This document shows, one piece after another, positions 22,224 through 32,218 of a DNA stretch of 64,000 nucleotides. The notes under the pieces are model-generated. The model ran no database searches. It worked only from the letters and a program-made list of their open reading frames with translations, and was not told where the DNA came from. A program made the translations under genes and the position numbers. The DNA is from Dyella tabacisoli. Lineage in GTDB: Bacteria > Pseudomonadota > Gammaproteobacteria > Xanthomonadales > Rhodanobacteraceae. Location: contig NZ_KZ857176.1 in the NCBI RefSeq assembly GCF_003350925.1, forward strand, positions 124,001 through 188,000, written 5' to 3'. Positions within the stretch are counted from its first letter, which is position 1; the number at the start of each line of letters is the position of its first letter.

Positions 22224-24356
22224 TTATAAATCCAGATCGGCGGGTGGTCGGCCGATACGATGGCGCGCGCCCATGGCCTGTATCGCACGACGAAAATCGG
22301 TGGCGAAGCCTTGCATGTCGAAAAGCGGATTGCGCGAGCGCTGCTGCAATAAGTGCCGCCGCAGCACGTTAAGCGCTTCGCGATCGCTGCCCAGGCGTAT
22401 GGCCATCTCGATAAAGGCTTGTTCGCCCTCGACGATCAGTTCGGGCAGGCCTACATGGTGCAGCAGGCTGGCGCCGACGCGGCCGACCAGGGTGGGGCCA
22501 GGGCAGGTCAGCACCGGGCAGCCGGACCATAACGCGTCAATGGCGCTGGCTTGCGCGTTATAGGGCAGGGTGTCGAGGAACAGATCGACATGTGCGAGAC
22601 GAGCCAGGTATTGCGCATGAAACAGTTGCGGCAGAAAGATCAGGCGATCCGGCATGACGCCATGGGTGATCGCCGCCGTGCGCAGGCGCTGGTTGGCGGC
22701 GTCGGGGCCGGCATGCAGCCACAGCACGCTATCGGGTACTCGCCGCAGAATCGCCATGAAATGGCTGAAGGTCGCCGGGTTGATTTTGTAGCTGTTGTTG
22801 AAGCTGGCGAACACCGTGCCGTGGGTGGGCAGCCCGCAATCGCTACGCGTAGGTGCGGGCTCGAGTTCGAGCATGCCTTCGTCGATTGTTTTTTTGTCGG
22901 TGGCGCTGTCGTAAGGGATAAAGCAACGGGGCAGACGAATCAGCTTTTCGCTGAAGTGCTCGCGCAATGGGGCGGGTAGTGCCACCGCGTCGGTCAGCAA
23001 GTAGTCCATCCAGGGCGCGCCGGAGGTGCCGGGGCAGGTGAGCCAGTTCACTTGTATCGGAGCAGGCCGTAGCTCGAATAGATCGATATGGGAGCCGCTG
23101 CCGTAGCCGCGCAGGTCGATAAGAATTTCGACGCCGGTCTGGCGGATGCGCGTGGCGGTTCGTGCCGGGCCGAGGTTGACGACGTCGTGCATCGTGGCAA
23201 CCGCTTGCAGCCGGCGATAAATCGAGCCGTTGTCGGCCGTTGTCGTGGCGAACAGGTGCAAGTCCAGGCCGGTACCCTGCAAGGCTTCAAACAAAGCGAC
23301 GACCAATCGACCGGTGGAATGCTCGCCAAAGCCATTGGAAACGAAGCCCACGCGCCATGGCGCATCGGCTTTTCCGGCGGGATAGCTGAAGTCGAGCTGC
23401 TGCCGCAGCGGCGCCATTTGCGCTTCGATGCCGGCGGCAAAGGTAGCCGCGCAGCGATGCTGCAGTGCGGCACTGGCCTCTTCGGCAAGAAAAGGAAACG
23501 GCATGATGCCGGGGCGTTCCTCGATCACCGCGCGGTGCAATTGTGCGCTCAACGCATCGAGTTCATGCCAGTCGCACAAACGCCGCTTGGCGAAGACCAA
23601 CTGACTCAGGGCCGGGCCCGAGGTCGGGTCCCGGCGCAGTGCGCGGGCATAGGCTTCGGCCGCCAGCGCCAGTTGGCCGGACTCGTCCAACATCAAGCCA
23701 GCCCATAACGGGTGCTGTGGGCGTTCCGGCGCCAGTTGCTCGGCTCGTAGATAAGCTTGGGCGGCGTCATGCGTGCGCCCCTGGGCCTGAAGGACATGGC
23801 CGTGCAACTCATGGGCGGAGTCCAGCTCGGGCGCCAGGCTCAGGGCTTCGTCGACATGGGTCGCGGCCTGGGCAAGGTTGCCCAGCTCCAATTCGGCCGC
23901 GGCAAGATTCAAGCGCAGGCCGGGATGCTCCGGTGCGCCGTGGGTAGCCATGGCATAGGCCTCGCGTGCCTGGGTATAGCGCGCGCTGGTCATCAAGGCG
24001 TTACCCAGCCCGAGCAGGATCGCGGGATGGCCGGGGGTGCGGCGCAAGGCGGCGCGCAGGCGTTCGATGGCGGCCTCGGTGTCGCCTTCTTCCAGTTGCG
24101 TGCTGGCCAGATTGCATTGCACTTCAATATGGTCCGGCGCCAGTTCGGCCGCGCGATGCAGGGCGCTCAGCGCATCGGCGCGGCGCCCGAGCCGGAGCAG
24201 CGCAATGCTGTGCAGGCGGGCTAACTCGGCATTGTCGGGAGCTTGCTCACACAACCGCGCTGCGAGCGCCGCCGCCTCGGCAAAGGCATGGCGCTGCAGC
24301 AATTCGGCAAGATGCTGCGGCGAATCGTTGGTGGAAGGGTGTACGGCTTGAGTCAT
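22224..24356 (-). CDS. TPR/GT41 O-GlcNAc-transferase-like protein (SPINDLY/OGT family)
   Basis: The 710-residue protein has about eight TPR units (residues 15-280), then a GT41 catalytic region. The latter shows WRVGFVSNGFGEHSTGRL with the conserved His, VEILIDLRGYGSGSHIDLF, LRPAPIQVNWLTCPGTSGAPWMDYLLTD, a FASFNNSYKINPATF segment and the sugar-nucleotide-binding DLFLDTLPYNAQASAIDAL. Eukaryotic relatives put GlcNAc or fucose on Ser/Thr; bacterial members are less well known and may modify surface or adhesin proteins. No signal peptide is present. A flagellin or adhesin partner is not nearby. Confidence 0.88.
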   Translation of the reverse strand: MTQAVHPSTNDSPQHLAELLQRHAFAEAAALAARLCEQAPDNAELARLHSIALLRLGRRADALSALHRAAELAPDHIEVQCNLASTQLEEGDTEAAIERLRAALRRTPGHPAILLGLGNALMTSARYTQAREAYAMATHGAPEHPGLRLNLAAAELELGNLAQAATHVDEALSLAPELDSAHELHGHVLQAQGRTHDAAQAYLRAEQLAPERPQHPLWAGLMLDESGQLALAAEAYARALRRDPTSGPALSQLVFAKRRLCDWHELDALSAQLHRAVIEERPGIMPFPFLAEEASAALQHRCAATFAAGIEAQMAPLRQQLDFSYPAGKADAPWRVGFVSNGFGEHSTGRLVVALFEALQGTGLDLHLFATTTADNGSIYRRLQAVATMHDVVNLGPARTATRIRQTGVEILIDLRGYGSGSHIDLFELRPAPIQVNWLTCPGTSGAPWMDYLLTDAVALPAPLREHFSEKLIRLPRCFIPYDSATDKKTIDEGMLELEPAPTRSDCGLPTHGTVFASFNNSYKINPATFSHFMAILRRVPDSVLWLHAGPDAANQRLRTAAITHGVMPDRLIFLPQLFHAQYLARLAHVDLFLDTLPYNAQASAIDALWSGCPVLTCPGPTLVGRVGASLLHHVGLPELIVEGEQAFIEMAIRLGSDREALNVLRRHLLQQRSRNPLFDMQGFATDFRRAIQAMGARHRIGRPPADLDL

Positions 24357-24425
24357 GTGTGCACGCTAACCTAGCGCGCAGCGGGCGCCAAGCGCTTGTT
24401 CTTTCCCTTGTCGATCAGAGCATCC

Positions 24426-25505
24426 CTAATTGCCGGTGAGCGACTTCAATTCGTCGGCTTGATGCTCGCGAGTCAGGTTGTCGATCAGCTCGTCCAGCTC
24501 GCCTTGCAGTACCTCGGGCAGGCGATACAGGGTCAGGTTGATGCGATGGTCGGTGATCCGGCCCTGCGGAAAGTTATAGGTGCGGATGCGTTGGCTGCGG
24601 TCGCCGGAGCCGACTTGCACGCGGCGCGATTCCGCTTGCATCGCGGCCTGCTTGCTGCGTTCGGCATCGAGCAGGCGGGCCTTCAACAGGCTCATCGCGC
24701 GGGCGCGGTTCTTGTGTTGACTACGTTCGTCCTGGCATTCCACGACAACGCCAGTGGGCAGGTGGGTAATGCGAATGGCCGAATCGGTTTTGTTGACGTG
24801 CTGGCCGCCGGCGCCGGAGGCGCGGAAGGTGTCGACCTTGAGATCGGCATCGCGCAGTTCGATGTCGTCGATCTCATCGAGCTCCGGCAGGATCGCCACG
24901 GTGGCCGCCGAGGTATGGATGCGTCCCTGCGATTCGGTTTCCGGCACGCGTTGTACGCGATGGGTGCCCGATTCGAATTTGAGCTTGGAATAGGCGCCTT
25001 TGCCCTCGATGCGGGCGACGATTTCTTTGTAGCCGCCGTGTTCGCCGTGATGTTCGCTAAGCACCTCGATATGCCAGCGCCGCCGTTCGGCGTAGCGCGC
25101 GTACATGCGAAACAAGTCGCCGGCAAAGATCGCCGCTTCATCGCCACCGGTTCCGGCGCGTACTTCCAGGTACAGGTTGGCCTCGTCGCGCGGATCTTTG
25201 GGCAACAGCAGAATCTGTAGTTCGCTATCGAGATCGACGAGATGGGCTTCGAGCCGGGTGATGTCATCGGCGGCCATCTCGCGCAGCTCGGGATCGTCGA
25301 GCATGCTGCGCGCATCGACGAGTTCGCGTTCGGCATGATCGTGTTCGCGCAACGAGGCAGCGACGGGTTCGAGCTGGGCGTATTCGCGCGAGAGTTCGCG
25401 AAAACGTGTGTTGTCGGCAAGCACCTCGGGCTGGGCCAGCAGCAAACCTATTTCTTCGTGGCGCTCGGCGAGGTTTTCGAGCTTGCGGCGGATCGATGGG
25501 GTCAT
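24426..25505 (-). CDS. prfA: Peptide chain release factor 1
   Basis: This is a 359-residue class I release factor. The GGQ motif ([22 protein letters not shown]) triggers peptidyl-tRNA hydrolysis. The codon-recognition tripeptide is P-E-T ([15 protein letters not shown]), fitting the RF1 PxT type that reads UAA and UAG. The ATG at 25505 ([18 protein letters not shown]) matches the family N-terminus; a longer frame from 25586 is rejected. It follows hemA by 91 bp, the usual order, but prmC, which methylates the GGQ glutamine, is not next to it. Confidence 0.97.
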   Translation of the reverse strand: MTPSIRRKLENLAERHEEIGLLLAQPEVLADNTRFRELSREYAQLEPVAASLREHDHAERELVDARSMLDDPELREMAADDITRLEAHLVDLDSELQILLLPKDPRDEANLYLEVRAGTGGDEAAIFAGDLFRMYARYAERRRWHIEVLSEHHGEHGGYKEIVARIEGKGAYSKLKFESGTHRVQRVPETESQGRIHTSAATVAILPELDEIDDIELRDADLKVDTFRASGAGGQHVNKTDSAIRITHLPTGVVVECQDERSQHKNRARAMSLLKARLLDAERSKQAAMQAESRRVQVGSGDRSQRIRTYNFPQGRITDHRINLTLYRLPEVLQGELDELIDNLTREHQADELKSLTGN

Positions 25506-25596
25506 AAGGGCAACGAGAGATAGGAGGCGAGGGCGCGGCAATCGTGATTCGTGATTGTCGCGAAGGTCGTCAAGAGGCGGCAGCAAGCCGCTCTCG

Positions 25597-26874
25597 CTAG
25601 CCGTCGCGTGTCTCTTGCTCGTCGTCGCCGCGCCCGTATAGCCGGTCCGCGGCGTGCAGCAGCTCCATGTCGCCGTTCAGTGCGGCCTCGCGCAGGCGCG
25701 CGCTCGGATGGTGCAGCAGTTTGTTGGTGAGCGTGTTGGCCAGAAAGGCCAAGGCCTCGTCGGCGGATTTGCCGCGCGTCAGCATGGCCTGCGCCTTGGC
25801 CAGCACTTCGTCGCGATAGGCTTCGGCGTGCTGGCGCATATCCAGCGCCGGATTTTTCAGCGTGAGCGCGCGCCGCCACGCCATATAACGCTCGACCTGC
25901 AGGTCGATAATGGCGTCGGCTTCACGGGCAGCCGCTTCGCGTGAGCGGCGGTTGTCGTCGATCACTTGTTTGAGATCGTCGATGCCGTAAAGAAAAACGT
26001 CATCCAACTCGCCGACACTGGCCTCGATGTCGCGCGGTACCGCGATATCCACCATGAACATCGGCTTGCGCCGGCGCGTCGTGATGGCTTTCTCGACCAT
26101 GGCGCGAGTCACCACGGGGGTGCGCGAGGCGGTAGAGGAAATGACGATGTCGGCCTCGGCCAGATGTTGTGGCAGGTCGTGCAGCGCAATGGCATAGCCA
26201 CCATGGCTGCTGGCGAGTTCTTGCGCATTCTCAAGGGTACGGTTGGCGACGATCAGCCGCCGTACTTGCTTATCGGCCAGATGCCGCGCTGCCAGTTCAA
26301 TCGTGTCGCCAGCGCCGATCAGTAGCACACAGGCCTGGCGCAGATCGGCGAACACCTGCTCGGCCAGTCGTACGGCGGTAAAGGCCACCGAGACGGTATG
26401 CGCGCCGATGCGTGTGTCGGTGCGCACGCGCTTGGCGACGGCAAAGGTATGTTGCAGCAGGCGGTCCAGTGGTGCGCGTAATGTTTGCGCCACGCGCGCT
26501 TGCTGATAGGCGTCTTTTACCTGGCCGAGAATTTGCGGTTCGCCAAGCACCATGGAGTCCAGCCCGGTGGCGACGCGAAACATATGCCGCACGGCGGCGT
26601 CTTCGTCATGCCGGTAAAGGAACTCACCGAGCTTGGCCGAGGTCAGCCGATGGTGGCGACTCAACCATGCCTGCGGTACTTCTTCGGCCCCTGTCTGAAC
26701 ACTTACGTAAAGTTCGGTGCGATTGCAGGTGGACAGAATCAGTGCTTCTTCCACGCCTGGCTCAAGGCTTAGCTCGTGCAGCGCCGTATTCGCGGTATCC
26801 GCGTCGAACGCCACCTGCTCGCGCAATGTAACGGGCGCGGTGAGGTGATTGAGCCCAAGGGCGATCAGCGGCAT
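25597..26874 (-). CDS. hemA: Glutamyl-tRNA reductase
   Basis: The 425-residue enzyme makes glutamate-1-semialdehyde from Glu-tRNA, the first step of haem synthesis by the C5 route. The catalytic Cys50 lies in [34 protein letters not shown] segment, the NADPH-binding [17 protein letters not shown] and a C-terminal dimerisation helix follow. It is divergent from the TPR-lipoprotein/lolB cluster, as in other gammaproteobacteria, across a 122-bp promoter region. Confidence 0.97.
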   Translation of the reverse strand: MPLIALGLNHLTAPVTLREQVAFDADTANTALHELSLEPGVEEALILSTCNRTELYVSVQTGAEEVPQAWLSRHHRLTSAKLGEFLYRHDEDAAVRHMFRVATGLDSMVLGEPQILGQVKDAYQQARVAQTLRAPLDRLLQHTFAVAKRVRTDTRIGAHTVSVAFTAVRLAEQVFADLRQACVLLIGAGDTIELAARHLADKQVRRLIVANRTLENAQELASSHGGYAIALHDLPQHLAEADIVISSTASRTPVVTRAMVEKAITTRRRKPMFMVDIAVPRDIEASVGELDDVFLYGIDDLKQVIDDNRRSREAAAREADAIIDLQVERYMAWRRALTLKNPALDMRQHAEAYRDEVLAKAQAMLTRGKSADEALAFLANTLTNKLLHHPSARLREAALNGDMELLHAADRLYGRGDDEQETRDG

Positions 26875-26905
26875 GGCATGAGATGACTCAAAGCGACGGG
26901 CATCC

Positions 26906-26929
26906 GACGGCGTAGACGACGGCGTAGAC
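26906..26929. repeat. 12-bp tandem duplication in the hemA/TPR divergent promoter region
   Basis: GACGGCGTAGAC occurs twice head to tail. This is a minor local duplication, position-wise just upstream of hemA. Confidence 0.7.
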
Positions 26930-26996
26930 TAGGTAGGCAAAGCGCCGGGTGAATATCGGCGTGGTACCGAAACGAACATATTAATGGAGAAGTAGT

Positions 26997-28739
26997 GTGC
27001 TGAGCAGGTCGGCCAAGTTCAAGCAGCTGCGGCATTTTGTGGGCTATGGGTCCCTTTTGTTGGTCATGGCCGGATGCGCCGTAGCGCCAGGTCGGTCCGC
27101 CGGGCCTGGGCAGGCCCTATCGGCACAGCCATTGAGTCAATTGACGGTGGTTACACCCGATGCGGATCATGACCTGTTGGCGCAGTTGATGGCTGGCGAG
27201 ATGGCGCTGACACGAACCGATCTCAAGGCCGCCGCCGCTGCGTACGGTAAGGCGATGTTGCTGTCTGACGACTCGCATGTCGCAGAGCAGGCCGCCGGTA
27301 TGGCTATTGCGGTTCATGACGACGCCCTGGCGCAGCAGGCGATCACGCGCTGGCAGGCCCTGGGCGCCAAGCCGGGCGAATTGGCCCAGGCACGTGCGCA
27401 ACTGGCATTGGATCAGGGCAATGCCGATGAGGCGCAGCGTCAACTTGATCTGTTGCTTCGCAGCGGCAGTCAGGATGCCTGGCGCCAGTTTGGTCGGGTA
27501 CTTATAGGCGGGCGCGATCCAGCGCTGGCGGCACGCTTGCTTGAGTCCCTGGCGACGCCGCAGCGGCTGCCGGCCGACGCGCAGGCCTGGCTGGCGATGA
27601 GTGAATTAGGCGACCGCCTGGGTCGTCATGCATATGCGCAGCAGGTCGCCGACGCGGCGGCGAAGCGTTTCAACAGCGCCGAGACCTATGCTTGGGCGGC
27701 GCAAATGAAGTTCAAAAGCGGCGATCGCGCCGGTGCCCAGGGCTTGTTTCAAAAAGCACTGGCCAAGGCACCGAAAAACACCCGTTTGCGCCTGGCTTAT
27801 GCCACTTTGCTGGGGCAGTCCGGCGACTATGCGGGCGCGGCGAAATTGCTTGATAGCGGCCCGCAGGACACCGATACCTATACCTTGCGGGCGGCGCTGG
27901 CCGCACGTGCCAACGACACCAAATCGCTCAGCAGGCTCTATACCCAATTGCAGCATTCACCGGAAAGCGTGCGTTCCGGCAGCGCGTATCTGCTGGGTCA
28001 GTTGGCCGAAATGCAGGGTCGCAAAGACGAGGCGCTGACCTGGTACGGCCAAGTGCCTGATGGGGACGATCACGCCTTTGACGCCGATTTACGCAGTGCG
28101 GTGCTTATGCACGCTCTAGGTAAGCCGGAGCAGGCGCACGAAGAGCTGGCGCAAATGCAGGTCGACTATCTCGATCAGCCGACCCAGTTGCAGCGTGTCT
28201 ATGCAGTTGACGCCGAGCTGTATATGCGTGAACAGCAATACGGCAAGGCCGAAGCTGTCTACAGCCGCGCGCTACAAGTTGCGCCCGATGACCCGGAGCT
28301 GCTGTATGGCCGCGGTCTGGCCTATGCCGAGGCCGGTTCCGTCGATCAGGCGGTGAGCGACCTGCGCCGCTTGCTGCAGCTCAAGCCCGACGATATGGAT
28401 GCCAGCAATGCGCTGGGTTATACGTTGGCCGATGCCAATCGCGACCTGCCCGAAGCGGAAAAATTGATCCAGGCCGCTCGCGTGACCAAGCCCGATGATC
28501 CGGCGATAGCCGACTCCTGGGGCTGGCTGCAATACCGCTTAGGTCACCTCGACCAGGCCGAGCAAGCTTTGCGCGGCGCCTGGAATGCACGCAAAGATGC
28601 CGATGTCGGCGTGCACCTGGGTGAGGTGTTGTGGAAGCAGGGGCGGCAGCAGGATGCCGGCCGCATCTTTGAAGAGGTGCGCAGGCTCGATCCGCAAAGC
28701 GCTCGCCTGCACGACACTTTGAAGCGCCTCAATCCATGA
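26997..28739 (+). CDS. TPR-repeat lipoprotein, LolB-linked (PA4667-like)
   Basis: The 580-residue protein has a lipoprotein signal peptide (LLLVMAGC lipobox) and TPR units throughout; the clearest is near residues 400-500 (AEAVYSRALQVAPDDPELLYGRGLAYAEAG). The start is GTG, with GGAGA 9 nt upstream. Its place between hemA and lolB is the same as that of Pseudomonas PA4667. The role is probably in envelope or lipoprotein assembly, but the exact function is unknown. The reading frame overlaps lolB by 4 bp (ATGA), so the two are coupled. Confidence 0.9.
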   Translation: MLSRSAKFKQLRHFVGYGSLLLVMAGCAVAPGRSAGPGQALSAQPLSQLTVVTPDADHDLLAQLMAGEMALTRTDLKAAAAAYGKAMLLSDDSHVAEQAAGMAIAVHDDALAQQAITRWQALGAKPGELAQARAQLALDQGNADEAQRQLDLLLRSGSQDAWRQFGRVLIGGRDPALAARLLESLATPQRLPADAQAWLAMSELGDRLGRHAYAQQVADAAAKRFNSAETYAWAAQMKFKSGDRAGAQGLFQKALAKAPKNTRLRLAYATLLGQSGDYAGAAKLLDSGPQDTDTYTLRAALAARANDTKSLSRLYTQLQHSPESVRSGSAYLLGQLAEMQGRKDEALTWYGQVPDGDDHAFDADLRSAVLMHALGKPEQAHEELAQMQVDYLDQPTQLQRVYAVDAELYMREQQYGKAEAVYSRALQVAPDDPELLYGRGLAYAEAGSVDQAVSDLRRLLQLKPDDMDASNALGYTLADANRDLPEAEKLIQAARVTKPDDPAIADSWGWLQYRLGHLDQAEQALRGAWNARKDADVGVHLGEVLWKQGRQQDAGRIFEEVRRLDPQSARLHDTLKRLNP

Positions 28740-29380
28740 AGATCTTGTTACGCGTATTCGCAGCCGCTTCGGTGCTGCTGCTGGCGGCCTGCGTGCCACC
28801 GACCGCTGTCCGCATCAAAGGCGACGCCGGCCTGCTCAATGAGCAAGCGGCGCGGGAGCAAGTCCTGGCCCATGCCGACCACTGGACTTTGCAAGGCCGG
28901 CTAGGTGTTTCCGATGGTAAGAACAGTGGCAGCGGCGATCTCAGTTGGACTCAAGACGGTGATCGCTACGCATTTACGGTGCGCGCCCCCGTTACCGGCA
29001 AAAGCTTTCGCTTAAGCGGTGGACCGGAAGGCGCCTTGCTTGAAGGTGTCGATGGTGGCCCGCTGCATGGCGCCGACGCCGAGTCGCTGATGCACAAGGC
29101 GCTGGGTTGGGAGGTGCCATTGCAAGAATTGCGCGCCTGGGTGCTTGGACTGCGTGCCGATGCCGGTCCTGCTGAACTGAGTTTTGGCGCGGATCGCCTG
29201 CCATCGCTGCTGCAGCAGGATGGCTGGAATGTCGATTACCGCGAATGGGATGCCAGTCGGCAGCCGCCGCTACCCAAAAAAGTCTACGCCGAGAAGCCGC
29301 CGTATCGGGTGCGCTTGTCGGTGGAAAGTTGGGAGATTAGTAAAGGCGGGGAACGGGGAGCGGGGAACGGGGAACATTGA
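28736..29380 (+). CDS. lolB: Outer-membrane lipoprotein LolB
   Basis: The 214-residue protein has a lipoprotein signal peptide (VLLLAAC) and the LolB fold motif HWTLQGRLGVSDG. LolB accepts lipoproteins from LolA and inserts them in the outer membrane. It overlaps the TPR gene by 4 bp. The last 12 residues (GGERGAGNGEH and neighbours) are encoded by G-rich 7-bp repeats rather than by conserved lolB sequence. The true fold probably ends near VESWEI, so the tail is an added extension. Confidence 0.93.
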   Translation: MKILLRVFAAASVLLLAACVPPTAVRIKGDAGLLNEQAAREQVLAHADHWTLQGRLGVSDGKNSGSGDLSWTQDGDRYAFTVRAPVTGKSFRLSGGPEGALLEGVDGGPLHGADAESLMHKALGWEVPLQELRAWVLGLRADAGPAELSFGADRLPSLLQQDGWNVDYREWDASRQPPLPKKVYAEKPPYRVRLSVESWEISKGGERGAGNGEH

Positions 29381-29523
29381 GCATCCCGTGGTCTGGTTGT
29401 CTTCGCTACCGGTTTTTTGCCGGCAGGTGAGTGTGGGGTGCGAAGGTCTTGCATATCGTGGCCTCGCCGTTAATGTTCCCCGTTCCCCGTTCCCCGTTCC
29501 CCGTTCCCCGTTCCCCGTTCCCC
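29348..29523. repeat. Inverted pair of heptamer tandem repeats (lolB/ispE gap)
   Basis: Four units of GGGGAAC/GGGGAGC (29348-29375) face seven perfect units of GTTCCCC (29475-29523), the exact reverse complement. The junctions GAACATT and AATGTTC extend the pairing. The arms are about 100 nt apart and could form a stem of over 30 bp. The left arm is translated as the LolB tail. Confidence 0.9.
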
Positions 29524-29539
29524 GTTTACTCTCCCGCCT

Positions 29540-30937
29540 ATGACCTTCCACATCGAACGCGCCACCGTTGTGCAGCTTGGCGCGCTATGCGCCATCGAGC
29601 GCAGCGCGATTGAGCTATTTCGGGGTCATGAGGCATGGCCGTCTTATGTGGCGGTGGAACTGCCCCCCGATGTGTTGCGTGATGCGATTACGCGCGGCCT
29701 GGTCTGGGTGGCGCTGAGCGCGGAGGGTGAGCCGGTAGGCTTTGTCTGTCTGGATGCCGAAGAGTGCGACAGCAGCATCGGCATCGCCGAGATCGACGTG
29801 CTGCCGACCTGGGGCCGGCGTGGCATCGGCGCTGCCTTGCTGGAACATGCCTGCGACTGGGCGCGAGCTGCCGGCTACACCCAGGTCGATCTGGGTACCC
29901 TGATCGATGTGCCTTGGAATGCGCCGTTTTATGCCAAGCACGGTTTTGTCGTGGTGGATAAACACGCGCCGGAATTCGCTTTTGCACTCGAACGCGATCG
30001 GGAGAACGGCTTTCCCGACCATCTGCGCGTATTTATGAGCCGCAAGCTGGAACCGCTCGCTGCCGATGACTGGAGCGTCTGGCCGGCACCGGCCAAGCTG
30101 AATTTGTTTTTACGCATTGTCGGGCGCCGTGAAGACGGGTATCACGAATTGCAAACGGTGTTCCGTTTGCTTGATTGGGGTGATGAATGCCGTTTGCGCC
30201 GACGCAGCGATGGCCAGATCCAGCGTTTGACGGATGTGCCGGGCGTGCCGGCCGAAAGCGATCTGGTAGTGCGCGCGGCGCGGCTGCTACAGGCCTATGC
30301 CGGCGTCGATGCCGGCGTCGATATTGAGCTCGATAAGCGTCTTCCGATGGGCGGTGGCCTCGGTGGCGGCAGCTCGGACGCGGCCACCGTTTTGGTGGCG
30401 CTAAATCATTTATGGGGCTGCGGCCTGGATGTTGCCGAGCTGGCGGAGCTGGGCCGCCAGTTGGGCGCCGATGTGCCGGTTTTTGTGCGTGGTCGTTCGG
30501 CTTGGGCCGAGGGGGTGGGCGAAAAGCTCACGCCGATGACGCTGCCGTTTCGCTGGTATGTGGTACTCGATCCGCGTGAGCACGTGCCGACGGCTGCACT
30601 TTTTCAAGCAGCCGAATTGACACGAAATGCCGCACGGGCGACAATTTCATCCTTTACTTCGGGCGAAACATCCGAGAACGCCTTTGAGCCAGTGGTTCGC
30701 ACGCGACATTCGCGCGTGGCCGCCGCGCTGGATTGGCTCGGTGACTACGGTCGAGCAAGGCTTTCCGGTAGTGGCGCATGCGTGTTTCTGGAAACGGCAT
30801 CGCGCGATGCTGCAGAAGTCATCGCGGCGGCGTGTCCGGTAGCATTCTCGGCACAGGTCGCTGCCGGGGTGAATGTTTCGCCGTTGTACGAGGCACTGGC
30901 GCGTCACCGCGCTAGCGCCGAACAGGCGCGAGTTTAG
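29540..30937 (+). CDS. ispE: GNAT acetyltransferase domain fused to IspE (CDP-ME kinase)
   Basis: One open frame of 465 residues. Residues 1-170 form a GNAT domain (IAEIDVLPTWGRRGIGAALLEHA, acetyl-CoA loop near 93-97). From about residue 178 (WPAPAKLNLFLRIVGRREDGYHEL) it is 4-(cytidine 5'-diphospho)-2-C-methyl-D-erythritol kinase of the MEP isoprenoid pathway. The GHMP ATP loop PMGGGLGGGSSDAA is near 270 and LSGSGACVF near 408. No stop separates the parts. The only plausible internal start is ATG at 30035, without a good ribosome site. The order lolB-ispE-tRNA-prs is normal; the fusion is not. Confidence 0.9.
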   Translation: MTFHIERATVVQLGALCAIERSAIELFRGHEAWPSYVAVELPPDVLRDAITRGLVWVALSAEGEPVGFVCLDAEECDSSIGIAEIDVLPTWGRRGIGAALLEHACDWARAAGYTQVDLGTLIDVPWNAPFYAKHGFVVVDKHAPEFAFALERDRENGFPDHLRVFMSRKLEPLAADDWSVWPAPAKLNLFLRIVGRREDGYHELQTVFRLLDWGDECRLRRRSDGQIQRLTDVPGVPAESDLVVRAARLLQAYAGVDAGVDIELDKRLPMGGGLGGGSSDAATVLVALNHLWGCGLDVAELAELGRQLGADVPVFVRGRSAWAEGVGEKLTPMTLPFRWYVVLDPREHVPTAALFQAAELTRNAARATISSFTSGETSENAFEPVVRTRHSRVAAALDWLGDYGRARLSGSGACVFLETASRDAAEVIAAACPVAFSAQVAAGVNVSPLYEALARHRASAEQARV

Positions 30938-31014
30938 GCCGTACGGTTAACGCGACATGCGCCAGCCGGGCGGTAAAGTAGCGGATTCAACGTAAGTAGA
31001 TTCACAAGTAATAC

Positions 31015-31091
31015 TGGGGCGTCGCCAAGCTGGTTAAGGCACGGGATTTTGATTCCCGCATGCGCAGGTTCGAATCCTGCCGCCCCAGCCA
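31015..31091 (+). tRNA. tRNA-Gln (TTG anticodon)
   Basis: The 77-nt cloverleaf has acceptor stem TGGGGCG/CGCCCCA, the loop TTTTGAT with anticodon TTG at 31049-31051, a GGTTCGAATCC T-arm and an encoded CCA. It lies between ispE and prs, its usual gammaproteobacterial place. Confidence 0.96.
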
Positions 31092-31124
31092 TTCATATGG
31101 CTGTAGTTTCTATAGGAAGTGACC

Positions 31125-32081
31125 GTGGACACGTCCACCCCGATGCTCTTTACCGGTAATGCGCATCGTGCGCTTGCCGAGGACGTCGCCCACCGCCTGG
31201 GCGTGCCGCTTGGCAAGGCGTTGGTCGGTCGCTTCAGCGACGGCGAGACGCAGATCGAGATTGAGGAAAACGTCCGCCGGCAGGAAGTGTTTGTGCTGCA
31301 GCCTACCGGCGCACCAAGCGCGGAAAACCTGTTCGAGATGCTGGCGTTGGTCGATGCGCTCAAGCGCGCATCTGCCGCCAGTGTTACAGCGGTCATGCCG
31401 TATTTCGGCTATGCCCGGCAGGATCGCCGCCCGCGCTCGGCACGTGTGCCGATCACCGCCAAGATGGTCGCCAAGATGATCGGTACCTCGGGTGTGGATC
31501 GCGTGCTGACGGTCGACCTGCATGCCGATCAGATTCAAGGCTTCTTCGATATTCCGGTGGATAACGTCTATGCCTCGCCGCTGCTGCTGGCGGACATCTG
31601 GCGTAACCACAGCATGGACAACCTGATCGTGGTCAGCCCGGACGTGGGTGGCGTAGTACGTGCCCGCGCGCTGGCCAAGCGATTGGACGATGCCGATCTG
31701 GCCATCATCGACAAGCGTCGGCCACGCGCCAATGTGGCGACGGTGATGAACATCATCGGCGACGTCGACGGCAAAACCTGCGTGCTGGTCGACGACATCG
31801 TCGATACCGCCGGTACTTTGTGCGCTGCTGCGGCGGCTCTGAAAGAGCGCGGTGCGCGCAAAGTGGTTGCCTACTGCGTGCATCCGGTGTTGTCCGGTGC
31901 GGCCATCAGCAATATCGAAGGCTCGCAGCTCGATCAGATGATTGTGACCAACACCTTGCCGCTGCGCGCAGAAGCGCTGGCGTGCCCCAAAATTCGTCAG
32001 CTCTCGGTCGCCGAGTTGCTGGCCGAAACGATTCGCCGTATTGCGTTCGGCGAGTCGGTCAGTTCGTTGTACGTGGATTAA
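31125..32081 (+). CDS. prs: Ribose-phosphate pyrophosphokinase
   Basis: The 318-residue enzyme makes PRPP from ribose 5-phosphate and ATP for nucleotide, His and Trp synthesis. Motifs are [40 protein letters not shown], the [11 protein letters not shown] signature and the PRPP-binding [12 protein letters not shown]. The GTG at 31125 is chosen because AGGAAG ends 5 nt before it; a GTG at 31119 would overlap that site. It sits in the conserved ispE-tRNA-prs-rplY order. Confidence 0.95.
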   Translation: MDTSTPMLFTGNAHRALAEDVAHRLGVPLGKALVGRFSDGETQIEIEENVRRQEVFVLQPTGAPSAENLFEMLALVDALKRASAASVTAVMPYFGYARQDRRPRSARVPITAKMVAKMIGTSGVDRVLTVDLHADQIQGFFDIPVDNVYASPLLLADIWRNHSMDNLIVVSPDVGGVVRARALAKRLDDADLAIIDKRRPRANVATVMNIIGDVDGKTCVLVDDIVDTAGTLCAAAAALKERGARKVVAYCVHPVLSGAAISNIEGSQLDQMIVTNTLPLRAEALACPKIRQLSVAELLAETIRRIAFGESVSSLYVD

Positions 32082-32218
32082 CCACGGGAGTAGCGCGTAG
32101 GGAGTCGTGTCGCATCGACCGGATCTCAAATGCTACTCACACGAAAATCGACTTCTCTGGTCGCGGGGAAGTCACCTAAGCCGCTGCGAGGCGGCGTAAC
32201 ACAACCTAAGGCATTCCA

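Noticed and set aside
25543-25556. Two tandem CGTGATT units between hemA and prfA as a fourth heptamer array
   Set aside because: Only two units, no facing complementary arm, so it is too little to assign to the repeat class.
31110-32129. Long minus-strand frame opposite prs
   Set aside because: Antisense shadow of a clear prs gene on the plus strand.
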